A program made the translations under genes and the position numbers. A stretch of DNA of 64,000 nucleotides from positions 29,699 through 93,698 of the forward strand of contig NZ_CP082285.1 of NCBI RefSeq assembly GCF_019880225.1, written 5' to 3'. The notes below the pieces were generated by a model that searched no databases, was not told the origin of the DNA, and worked only from the letters and a program-made list of their open reading frames with translations. Below are positions 8,842 to 17,898 of this stretch, piece after piece (position 1 is the first letter of the stretch; every line of letters starts with the position of its first letter). The stretch comes from Halobaculum rubrum (GTDB lineage: Archaea; Halobacteriota; Halobacteria; Halobacteriales; Haloferacaceae).

Positions 8842-8876
8842 CTCAGCCATGCGTGTGGAGTGGAAGTGAAAGTGAA
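8842..8876 (-). promoter_or_regulatory. Motif shared with the polymerase promoter region
   Basis: CTCAGCCAT (8842-8850) and AGTGAAAGTGAA (8865-8876) lie 31-66 nt upstream of the RadA-like start. The same two words occur at 4530-4550 near the polymerase, with spacing 10 nt shorter (one helical turn). This is probably a shared operator or activator site. Confidence 0.35.
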
Positions 8877-9335
8877 CAGCCCAGTGAGCGCAACCGTGTG
8901 ACTTTCAGCCTGCTCGCGGCCGGTTACGACAGTTTCGTCTCTGCGGGCGTTTATCTCAGATGGAGTGTGTATGACCCGGAAGTGAACCCCGTCTTGGTGG
9001 CCATATTGTAGCGGTCGCGAGAAGCGGACCAACTGCAGTTAGAGACGGGGTCAGTCCAGTGGCAAACTAGAGAAGCGCAGTCGGCCAGCTCATTCCGCTC
9101 AACTCCCTCCCCCCTACCATACCCTCGTCTCCTGAAACGCGCGTGTACCTGATACTGGCCCACTGTCATTCTGGCCTTGCACTGCCCACTGTGTGGCCCT
9201 CCTCCCTCCGGCGGCGCCGCGGCGAGACCTCGAGGCACGTCGACGAGTAGAGAGTTGGTACGCAACTTGAGCTCGAGAAGTTGGACCGACGACAGTATCC
9301 CTCTACTGTAGACATCATGAAAATCCGCAGATATG
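8877..9335. other. Intergenic region without a supported gene
   Basis: No open frame here has convincing haloarchaeal composition. The frame from 9346 leftward reads as a mixture of unrelated residues. Besides the promoter motif to its left, I see only GC-rich sequence. Confidence 0.4.
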
Positions 9336-9527
9336 TCAGAAATCAATCGATACAGCTGAGAGAGAATTATGCATGTTGGTCGTTGGCTCCAACACGGACG
9401 AGGCGATGATGGCGCTGAACGCCAGCACCGCGGTCACGACGAGCAGGAGGCCCGTCCCCATCACGATCGGGTTGGCTTGGATCCTGCGGGCGATACTGTT
9501 CTCGAACGTCGGTGTGCGTATGTGCAT
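9336..9527 (-). CDS. Small single-pass membrane protein
   Basis: 63 residues: a short polar and basic N-terminus (RIQANPIV), one hydrophobic helix of about 23 residues (VMGTGLLLVVTAVLAFSAIIA) and a short polar tail. It is not recognised. Third positions are mostly G or C as in neighbouring genes, and the ATG is clear, but no operon context supports it. It could be a small membrane peptide or a chance open frame. Confidence 0.4.
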   Translation of the reverse strand: MHIRTPTFENSIARRIQANPIVMGTGLLLVVTAVLAFSAIIASSVLEPTTNMHNSLSAVSIDF

Positions 9528-9646
9528 GGTGTTGCTGCTGCTGGTCGCGGAGCTATCGCTTCGCCTGCGGGCTGCGCAGGGGTGGCTATCGTGTCCTCGA
9601 CCGTGGTACCGAGGTCCCGCTCTTAAGGGTAGCGCCGTTTGGGCCG

Positions 9647-10150
9647 CTACAGGTGCTTGTACTCGACGAAGACTTGGTCGCGATCCGCCTCACTGATCGG
9701 GAACTCCTCACTGGACAGCTGCTCCGCGACCGCCTCGTGGGCCCGCTCGAAGTTGCACCCGGCCACCGGGATGTACGCATCGTCGGCTACCTCGTCGGGG
9801 CCACTCGCCGCTGCCATCGCACTCACGTACGCGATGACCGGTTCCCCGGCCGTGATCGTCACCTCGGAGGTCTCCGGGTACTGCTCGCGGAACGGAGCCA
9901 GCGACACGAACTTGTCCAGACACTCCACCGAGCAGAACGACACCTCCCCGTAGTCCGCGTCCATCCCACCGACCCGCGCTCCTAACAGCAGGTCGAGGTT
10001 CCCCTTCTGTGGCGCTTCCCCACACCCCGGCGCGGCACACTCTCCGTCGATCGCGAGTTCGAACCCCTCCGAACCCCCCTCAGTAGTTGTGTCTGAAACG
10101 GGCACGACTCGCTCGGTACTCCGCTGACTGTGTGACGTCTTCGAAGTCAT
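9647..10150 (-). CDS. Small zinc-finger protein, haloarchaeal family
   Basis: 167 residues from the ATG at 10150 (MTSKTSHSQRST). Two cysteine pairs, CAAPGC and CSVEC about 35 residues apart, probably bind one zinc ion. The rest is acidic (EVADDAYIPVAGCNFERAHE and so on). An in-frame ATG at 10339 would add a low-complexity 63-residue N-terminus; I cannot tell which is used. Zinc proteins of this size in haloarchaea are usually of unknown function and may bind nucleic acid or protein partners. It stands alone with no coupled neighbour. Confidence 0.6.
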   Translation of the reverse strand: MTSKTSHSQRSTERVVPVSDTTTEGGSEGFELAIDGECAAPGCGEAPQKGNLDLLLGARVGGMDADYGEVSFCSVECLDKFVSLAPFREQYPETSEVTITAGEPVIAYVSAMAAASGPDEVADDAYIPVAGCNFERAHEAVAEQLSSEEFPISEADRDQVFVEYKHL

Positions 10151-10727
10151 CTCGCCCGTCGACTGAGGACAAATGGCCGGGCTGGTTCCCCGTCGTAATC
10201 TCCCCCCGCTTGCCCCGGTGTTCTGACTCGTCTTCGACTGGGTGTGGTGGCTGTCGTCGATTGGTGTCTTGGGCTTCTTCCTATCAGGTTTCCCGAGTTG
10301 TTTGTCGATATCTGCACTACGGTTCTGATTCGTTGGCATGGTCTCCTGCAAGCAACGGCGGGTCCAACGAGTGCGGTGGCGGTCGCGGAGCTGGTGCGGC
10401 GCCGTCGCGGTCGCGGTTCGAAGCCGGGAGAGGTGCGGTCGATCCCGCCCCGCCGACGCAAGCACAGAAGGCGAACATCGTGAGCCGAGGCGCGCAGCGA
10501 GGCGCGGCGGGTCGACCGTGCCGACTCCCGGCTCAGGCTGGGGCACCACGATCGAGTCGGCGGTCGCTGTCGCGGTCGAGTTCCTGTATCAAGTATGTGG
10601 TAGGTTGGTGTTCGATGTGGGTACTGTCCCACCGACTCGATCTGCGTCTGTCCCTATGGGGCTCCCACTGGTCTGCCCCCCACTGGTCACTCGTCTCACC
10701 GAGAGTCTCCCCATGGGCCTCCCAGGG
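10151..10727. other. Intergenic or extended 5' region
   Basis: This holds the possible longer start of the zinc-finger gene (ATG at 10339). The rest is Arg/Ser/Pro-rich in every frame, which is typical of non-coding GC-rich haloarchaeal DNA. No RNA gene or repeat was recognised. Confidence 0.35.
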
Positions 10728-11156
10728 TCACTGGGCGATCGCTCGGCCGGATGTCGCCTGTGCGTAGCACCGGTCGATGGGCTGGTCGATAGCCGCGCGG
10801 ATCGCCTCGGCTTGCGCTGGGGTGACGACCTCGTCGACGGGGCGTGTCGCGGCGCCGCCACTGCGGAACGATCGCCACGGGTTGTCCCCCCGGCTCGAGT
10901 CGTCGCGGTCGACGTCGACGATGGTGACTCCTGGGCCGACTGCCCACGGGATGTCGGACAGCCACTCGGCGTGCGAGTCGGTGATGTATCGAGATTCTGA
11001 TAGAGCCTCCGGCGACTGCGGACCCCTCTGACCGGCGGTCAGGAAAGAGCCGGATGGCTCGTCTGCCCAGTCCCTTCCTCCCTGCGCCGACTGCCTCGAG
11101 GTCACCGCTCGGTTCGGGCCAACCCCCCACCACTTCCAGTATCCTCTACCCTCCAT
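10728..11156 (-). CDS. Hypothetical small protein
   Basis: 142 residues from an ATG at 11156. The last 90 residues look like a real soluble domain (SRYITDSHAEWLSDIPWAVG, then VTIVDVDRDD and VDEVVTPAQAEAIRAAID), with acidic composition and GC3 bias. The first 50 residues are less convincing, so the true start may be internal. I do not recognise the family, and no neighbour is coupled to it. Confidence 0.45.
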   Translation of the reverse strand: MEGRGYWKWWGVGPNRAVTSRQSAQGGRDWADEPSGSFLTAGQRGPQSPEALSESRYITDSHAEWLSDIPWAVGPGVTIVDVDRDDSSRGDNPWRSFRSGGAATRPVDEVVTPAQAEAIRAAIDQPIDRCYAQATSGRAIAQ

Positions 11157-12570
11157 CTTCAGTCGCTATCGGCGACTGCCGATCCGCTGTGGCGGGGCCA
11201 CTCCTCTGCTGGTCGATCGGCCAGTCGTCCATCCTCGGTTGTCGTCATGTCCAACCCCCCACCCGCTGATTCCTATATCAGCTCCCAGAGAGATCGAAGG
11301 TCCCACTGGCCGCTTGGCGGTGTCTTCGATTTTGCTTGGCCTGTCGGCCTTGGAGACAGGAGCTGTGCTCCGTAACGTCATATAGGGGGTTATTCAATAC
11401 GGGCTTTATGTACCCCTCCCCTCGACGCAAACCCTGTAAAAAAGGGCAGTCAACTGAAGAGATGCTTGAACAAAGTATTCGTACAGATTTGAGGGTATCA
11501 GTGGCCAAAACGGGGATAAGCGTGATAGATTGCGAGATTAATAACTCCATTGTAGATTACCCTGTCCACACCCCTGTCCGGAACAAATTCACACCCCTAT
11601 CCACCTATTGCCGTACAGCGATTTTTGATGATTGCATGATTGTAATAACTGAGAAGTGTATTTCCGATTCCGATATTAGCGATGGACAGGGTGGCGGACA
11701 ACCCCTCAACCCGGTGCCGTATGGTTATTTTCAGGTTTAGCGGACTGCTCCCCCCCTGTCCGCTACCCCTGTCCGCACCCTTTCACCGCCGGTTGTCCTT
11801 TCATCATTATTCTGGTATTTAGAACTCATACTCCCGTAGAATGTCCCACACAAATTTTTCGCTGAACTACTAGGAGCCAAGGCGATCTCCTTCGACCGAC
11901 CTCTTTGCGACGCCAAATGATATCCTCACTTCGAGATCATCCCATCCTGATAGTTGTACGTTTGCCAACCAATATAATAGATTACTCCACCATGAGTTAC
12001 TGGGTGCTGGATTTGTAGAAGAAAGAAATTCTACGTACCGTAGGCCCTATCGAATGGCTTACCAACTGACTTTGGTTCCTGGGTGCTCCTGCTTTACCCT
12101 CAGAAGTATGATAATGAATATCCCGTCATCAATTGAACCGTGATACTCATTCGATAGTGTCTAAATCTCCTCCGAATTCCTAACTTCCCATTCAGCTCAA
12201 TAGGAACGTCGCTTCCATGAGGGCCAGTCCAACAACCCAATTGAGTGGGAGTGAGGAACCGTTAGATGAGCCGATAGAACACCTGAATTTAATTAGATTA
12301 TTCCCGCCTTTCCATATCGTATATATATGGACTCATCTGAGACTCTGACTTCCTAATTTGATGGGGGACCTACAATAGAGCACACCGATCCCCATGAGCC
12401 AAATCGGGTAGTTGTATTGATCACGGTTTGGTCCATATTGCCCGCAGTACTCCAAGGAGCAAGATTGCTCAATATTCCCAGCCCTCACAACCAGCCTTTG
12501 AACGAGTACCAATTTGATGCAGAACAGAATCTAATATATCTGGTAGGTTCTTAGTTTTCGGTGGGAGATT
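11157..12570. other. A+T-rich intergenic region with iteron-like repeats, possible replication origin
   Basis: 1.4 kb with clearly lower GC than the flanks (especially 11380-11700 and 11800-12560) and no convincing gene in either strand. It contains the repeat cluster described separately and lies directly downstream of the primase-like Rep gene. A+T-rich DNA plus iterons beside a Rep gene is the usual make-up of a plasmid or virus origin. No Shine-Dalgarno or strong TATA signal stands out. Confidence 0.45.
11560..11775. repeat. Iteron-like cluster of CCCCTGTCCG
   Basis: Three perfect copies of CCCCTGTCCG lie at 11571, 11753 and 11766. Near copies lie at 11560 (CCCTGTCCAC) and 11594 (CCCCTATCCAC), and an inverted copy GGACAGGG at 11684. 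Six units in about 215 bp of otherwise A+T-rich DNA is far from chance. It is a candidate Rep- or regulator-binding site. Confidence 0.55.
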
Positions 12571-15500
12571 CTAGTCCCGTGGGCCGTCCGAACCAAGCCT
12601 CCTCTTCTTCATCATCCAGCCCGTCGGTGTGAGAGTTGCCCCCACAAGTCGACGCCTCCGATTACTATTCAGAGTCATCCGCTTCTTCTCACAGCCGATC
12701 TCCTCAACCAGCTCAGGCCAGTCTCCCTGGGGGCGGGGGTCAACACCATTGACTTCACAAAACTCCTCATACGCTGCCCAAGCGTATTTCGTTTTGACCG
12801 TGGCTTGGTTAGTATCTCGCTCGTCCCAATCCGGCTTTACATCAGTAATGTGATGTTCTGCGAAGGCCTCGAACGACTCCTCTTTGGTCACCCCGTCGAC
12901 GAGGAAATCGTCCTCGGTAATCCGTTTACTTCTGCCGGGGTCGACACCGTACTCCTCGCGGAAGGCGTCGATGGTCGCGTTGAACTTCTGGTCGTCGACG
13001 ATCATGTCGACGGTGACAGTCTTGTTTTCTTTAGGAACTTCTGTCTCTTGGATATCCTCTGGTTCGAGCGTCCCCAGTTCGAGGCCAGCCTCGTTCAGCA
13101 ACTTCCAGGGGATCTTGGCATCGTCGCTGAGGATGGATGTCCGCTCTTTGATCCGGACCCACGTGTGGAGCTCTTCTTCGTCGGTGAACTCTCCCCCGGG
13201 GTTGTCGACCCGACGGACCCCCACCATGCAGGCCATATACGACAGCGGCGTGTAGGTGACCTGCCGCTTGTGGTCGTATGCGATATCGCGTTTGAGCGGG
13301 AGGAAGTAGTTCTCTGAGTCACCGATGTGGGCCAGTGGGTTCACGTCACGCTCACCCACGTCGTGTCCAGTGAGTGCGGTGATCGTCTGCTCGTAGAACT
13401 CGTTCCGGTTGCTGTTGGATCCGCTCTTGAGGTCCGGCCGGTCGGAGTCGGACCGACGCTCGTCCAGTTGCTCCACCGCACGGTGCTTCGTGAACTCGTC
13501 GTAGGCGTCGTGGTCCGTCGGATGGGTAATCGTGTGGGCCTCGAACAGCGGCTCCGTGAGCACCTCCACAGGCCCGCTCTCGTCGTCGCTGTCGTCGACC
13601 CACTTCCCGAAGTGCTTCACATCACGATGGAGGCTCTCCGACCCACGCACGGCCACGTGCCGACCGAGTGTGAGGTACGTGCCAAGCCCACTCTTCGCGA
13701 GCGACGGCGGGCGGAACTCCTCGCCGGCGTCCTCGGCGAAGATGTCCTCCGGCCCGCCCCCCGCGGCCGTGGCGACGACGTCCTCCCAGCCGGCACCGTC
13801 GGCAGTGACGATCGCCGTCTTTGCCTCCGCGAAGTCGATGTACTCGCCGATGGGCACCCGCGGGATGCCGTACTCGGTGTCCCACTCGAGAATCTCCATG
13901 AGTTCGGCTTCATCCAGCCCACTGCCGGCATAGTCCATGTGGGGGAACTCCTTGAACCGCAGTGGGATCTGGTCGGCTGTGGCCTCGTCGTCTTCAACGG
14001 CGGACCGCTCGCGGACGGTGACGTCCTCGTCTTCCTCGTCCAGACCGACCCCGTGGTGTTCCTCGAGATACGCGGTGATCTGTTGGCCCACCTCGCTCGT
14101 GAACGCCCGCCGAAGGGTGATGGTGTCCAGTAGGTTGGTTTCTACCGACGACAGGCCGTCCGTGTACGTGCTTGCTTGCGGCGAGACGCGTGGGACCTCC
14201 GCGGACCCAACTGTCTCCCGCAGCGTCGCCTCGTCGTCCTTGCGGCGCCACGTCTCCAACAGCGCCGACAGGTGCGGCAGCGGCGGGGCGACCTCGTAGA
14301 GTTCGTCGGTGAGGTAGTCGTCGAGGTCGACCTTCCGGCCGGCGATCCGGGGGATCTCGATGAGGAACGCGCCGATGCCGTTGTCGTCCAGCATCTTCGC
14401 GGTCTTGAGTGCCCCGCGCTCGCCGGGCCCGATTCCGTCGAACTCGACCCACTGGTTGATCTCGCCCCCGGTGGTGCCGAACCGGCCGTCGTCGTCGACG
14501 TCGACGGTGTTGTCGGCGTCGCTGTTGTCCTGCCAACTGAACTCCGCACGCTCGTTGTCTTGGACGACGTAGGCAACCGGGATGTCGTACTCGTCGATGA
14601 TGTCCAGCAACTTGCTGACGTCGTCGTCGGAGAACTGGACGGTGACCGGCGAGAGACACGGGATCCCGTGGGCGTGGGCGGCGATCGCGTCGGCGATTCC
14701 CTCGGTGATCACGACGGGTTCGCCGGACCGAAGGCTATCGACGCCGTAGATCGGCTCCTCGCTGCCGATGTGGTTGTAGGTGGGGAGCTTCGCGTACTTC
14801 GCGTCCGACTTGGTGTCGTTCGGGTGCGGCCGTGCCTTCATCGTCCTCGAGAGGGCGTGGATGGGCTTCCCGTCAGCATCGAAGTAGGGGAAGAACAGCC
14901 GCCCGCGCCAGCGGGATTTGAGGACGGTTTCGGGATCGAGCTTCCGGATTTCCTTCCAGAGGTCTCTCCCATCGGCGGACTGGGTGGCTTCCTCGTCCTC
15001 GTCGTCGGCGTACAGGTGGGCGCTGATCACGTCCTCGATCTGTTCAACCTCGTCACGGTCGTCGCTGTCCTGGGCCAACTCCGCAGCGATATCCCACGTA
15101 TCCACGCTGAAGAGGCCGGTCGCAAGGAGCTGTTGGACCGTGTGCCCTTCCTCGATCAGGTGCGAGATACCTGCGGTCTTCTTCGGAGGGACGTACCCGA
15201 CGCGAGCGTCGGTGACGGTCTCCTCGCTCCACCCTCGTCCGATGGTGTTGGCCTTCTGCTGGCGGGCTTCGTTGGGACTGTCGATGGAGTCGTCCGTGGC
15301 TTGGCTCTCCCAGTTGGGGCCGGTGAAGTAGTCCATCGCGGTGACCGGGAGGTAGGTGAACGGCTCGCTGGTCACGATCGTCTCGCACATCCCACAGTCG
15401 CTCGGTTCGTACCCGTGATCAGACCGGGGGCACTCGTGGTGTTCGACCAACTGCGTTGGCTCGTCGTGCGTCCACGACTCGTACGGGGAGTCGTTCTTGG

Positions 15501-16394
15501 GGCCGACGGGATCGCCGTGTTCGGCGTCCACCGTGTCGCCGTTCTGGGGGTCGATGTGTTCCACGTCGTCTGGTTCGTCGGACCCACCGGTATCCAAGGA
15601 CGCATGACCCGACCGGGCCTGCGGCGGGAGGTCCTCGACCGTCAGCGGCTCGCCGTTCTTCTTCGTGAGGCTGTTGAGTTCCTCGGTCGTGAAGGAGATT
15701 TGTGTGGAGCCCTTGGCAACCTCGGGCTTCCCGAGCTCAGTGAGCTCAGACTGCGTGATGTCATGGAGGTCGAAGAACTCCCGCTTTACACTGTGGCGCG
15801 GCTCGGCGTTGAGAGTCGCGATCGGTTCCTGTGTAGAGTTCTCGTGAGCGTCCTCGTGGGCGGCCACGCAGTCGGGACAGAACACGCTGATCGTACAGTG
15901 GTCGCACTCGACGTCCGGTGCGGTGTGCCAACTGCCGCCGTCGGCGTAACACGGCGTCGTGTCGATCCGGGCGATGGCCTTCTCTGCGTTGCAGGAGTCA
16001 CACGTCCCGCTCAGGGTGCAGAACTGGCACTCGGAGACGTACACGTCGTGTTCGGGCCACTTGCTCGGGTCGGCGTGGGCGGTGTCGACTTCTGACCGAT
16101 CGAGTTCGCCGCAGGGCGTGCAATACGACTCGTCGACGTAGTCGATGAGGTCGTTGTACGCGCCGTTCGTTCCGATATAGTCGTCCAGTTGGTCGTGGTA
16201 GTGGTCGGTGAACCCCTGCACCCTCGGACCCCAGTAGTACCGTATTTGAGGATCGCCACGAGGTCGTCGACGATAGACGAGACCTCCTTGTTGTACACGA
16301 CTATCCCCGGCTCCTTCGTCGCCTCGTGGAAGTTGATCCCGACGACTTGGTCGAAGCCTTCGGACCCGGGTTCGATCCACATGACCTCATCCAT
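12571..16394 (-). CDS. TOPRIM primase-like replication protein with N-terminal frameshift
   Basis: A protein of about 1270 residues. In order, it has several CxxC zinc pairs (16.1-15.8 kb), a primase-type motif (GWSEETVTDARVGYVPPKK, about 15.2 kb), a TOPRIM domain (VVITEGIADAIAAHAHGIP, the acidic VVQDNE, then KVDLDDYL; 14.7-14.3 kb), and a C-terminal winged helix like those of phage or plasmid primases (KRMTLNSNRRRRLVG). No P-loop is present, so it is primase-like without a helicase domain. The N-terminus is displaced: a good start at 16394 (MDEVMWIEPGS to VAILKY) switches frame near 16240 to YYWGPRVQGF, which implies a one-base loss. It is probably the element's Rep protein. The frameshift may inactivate it, or it may use an internal start. 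Confidence 0.75.
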
Positions 16395-16461
16395 CCGGTT
16401 GTCGGGAAGTTCCGTGATCGCCGCCGTGAATAATAAGACAGTCTCCACCGTTGTTGACGGT

Positions 16462-16650
16462 ATGGAAACAGCCGCCCCCTCAACCCGGCAGGTCGTTGCG
16501 GTCGCGATACTGCTCCAGTTCGTGTTCGCGGGGGCGCTGTTCGCTGGCCACCTTCCCACGAGTGCATACCACCTCGGCGCGGCGAGCGTTGCGTTCCTCG
16601 CCGGCGGGTACCTGCTGGGGGCGTCCGTTGGTCAACCTCACCAGGTTTGA
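16462..16650 (+). CDS. 62-residue two-helix membrane protein, copy 1
   Basis: Starts METAAPSTRQVV and has two hydrophobic helices ending in AFLAGGYLLGASVGQP. It is a tandem paralogue of the 62-residue protein at 16799-16987: the same length, the same AGGY-LG-S-GQP ending, and similar upstream DNA (GCCGTGAA, then TAAGAC). Function is unknown. It diverges from the primase-like gene with about 67 nt between starts, so it belongs to the same element. A small membrane peptide, holin-like protein or regulator is possible. Confidence 0.6.
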   Translation: METAAPSTRQVVAVAILLQFVFAGALFAGHLPTSAYHLGAASVAFLAGGYLLGASVGQPHQV

Positions 16651-16798
16651 GGCGGTAGCGGCGCTGCTGTTGATCGGCAGCGGCGTTATCTGCGCCGACG
16701 ACTGTGCGCTCTCAGAGTCGGTTCCACCACTGCCCGGATTTGTCCACCTCACGACGCCCGCCGTGAACACTAAGACCGAATTCGACGTAGTGGGGAGT

Positions 16799-16987
16799 AT
16801 GAAAGCGAACGCACCGTCGGCCAGCCAGGTGGGACTCGGAGTTGTGGCTGTCTCGAGTGTGCTTTTCGCCGCGAGCCTTGCTGGGCAGATCACGTACGCC
16901 CAGCTCACCCTCGTGTACGCGATGATCGCCCTGCCAGCGGGCGGATACATGCTGGGTCGGTCGCTTGGTCAGCCCAGCGGATCTTGA
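16799..16987 (+). CDS. 62-residue two-helix membrane protein, copy 2
   Basis: Starts MKANAPSASQVGLG; the second helix ends ALPAGGYMLGRSLGQP. It aligns end to end with copy 1 at 16462-16650. The upstream segments of the two copies also match, so the duplication carried the promoter along. A third, broken copy lies at 17342-17467. Function is unknown. Confidence 0.6.
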   Translation: MKANAPSASQVGLGVVAVSSVLFAASLAGQITYAQLTLVYAMIALPAGGYMLGRSLGQPSGS

Positions 16988-17004
16988 GAGACTGGCGACT
17001 GTCG

Positions 17005-17295
17005 TTACTCGTCAGCCTCGGTGCATACGAGCCGGTAGTCGATGTCGCGCTCGTCGAGGAGGTATTCAATCATCTCTAGGTAGTCCTCTCCATAGGCGGT
17101 GGACTGCACCGGATCGGAACGATGGTCGCCTTCATGTATCTGGTCCTCTGGGAACTCCAGCGTGTCCATTCCCCCACCGAGCGAGGTCATCACTACCATT
17201 ATGTCTCTAGAGTCCCCTCTGTAATCCCACTCGCCGTTTTCTACGTTGATGTACCCGGTCTGAGTTCCGTGCTTGAGGATTTGGACTTCGGTCAT
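17005..17295 (-). CDS. Hypothetical 96-residue protein
   Basis: From the ATG at 17295 (MTEVQILKHGTQTGYINV). It is a small acidic protein of beta-rich character (GYINVENGEWDYRG, MVVMTSLGGG) with a helical end (DYLEMIEYLLDERDID). Not recognised. It sits between the second and the broken third copy of the 62-residue membrane proteins on the opposite strand, so it may have inserted there. A longer start at 17346 is possible but less convincing. Confidence 0.55.
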   Translation of the reverse strand: MTEVQILKHGTQTGYINVENGEWDYRGDSRDIMVVMTSLGGGMDTLEFPEDQIHEGDHRSDPVQSTAYGEDYLEMIEYLLDERDIDYRLVCTEADE

Positions 17296-17341
17296 TATCT
17301 TTCCGACCCTTCGGTGCTGCTGTGTGTTAGGGGTTATTTGA

Positions 17342-17467
17342 GCCATTGATGACGGATTGACTGGTCTCGTTTCTCAGGAGGTATTTACCCTACTCTTCGC
17401 CAGTGTGGCCTTCTTTGCAGGCGGATATATGCCAGGGACATCCTTTGTGAACCCCAACCGGAGTTGA
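17342..17467 (+). pseudogene. Remnant of a third 62-residue membrane protein copy
   Basis: The frame reads TLLFASVAFFAGGYMPGTSF before the stop at 17465. This matches the second helix and tail of copies 1 and 2 (AFLAGGYLLGASV and ALPAGGYMLGRSL). The first helix and start codon are gone. It is a decayed tandem copy. Confidence 0.5.
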
Positions 17468-17898
17468 CCACCTTCCAGTCCTCTACTGACTGAGACCGCT
17501 GGGATTATATTGGAACTCGTTGCATACAGCCCCCTCAAGCAGATGGTCAGTCCTTCGTCCTCGGGTTCCAGCTCCGACTGAGATCTACGTCTTGATGTTG
17601 CGCCCACCGGAGGCGCGCTCCCCGTCGCTTGAACCCTGCTCCGACCCGAAAGCGCGCTCTACCACCCCGCCGGAGCCGAGACGGGTTGGCGTCGACGGGT
17701 TCCGGCGAGAACGCTCACAGCGCATGCACCGTCAGTCGCGCAGTCCGACTGACAAGCCACCAACCCATACCTACACAACCTCTCTTCCAAGCCTTTCGGT
17801 ACTATTCCTCAATTTTGAATGTGTGTTATAGAGCTAGCTTCTGGTTCGTCCTCTGTGTTTCCATCACAGTTGGACAGGAGAACAGGTCCCGTCAGCAC
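17468..17898. other. Intergenic region, no gene supported
   Basis: All frames in this 430-nt stretch give low-quality composition. It separates the small membrane protein array from the convergent end of the ATPase gene. No repeat or RNA was recognised. Confidence 0.4.

Noticed and set aside
8951..9346. Leftward open frame of 131 codons
   Set aside because: Composition is mixed and not haloarchaeal; it contains no motif and overlaps a better candidate.
10147..10632. Arg/Ser-rich open frame opposite the zinc-finger gene
   Set aside because: A typical shadow of GC-rich DNA with no conserved features.
11336..11740. Open frame through the iteron cluster
   Set aside because: Its product is not acidic, has no domain, and the DNA is repeat-rich and A+T-rich, which fits non-coding origin DNA better.
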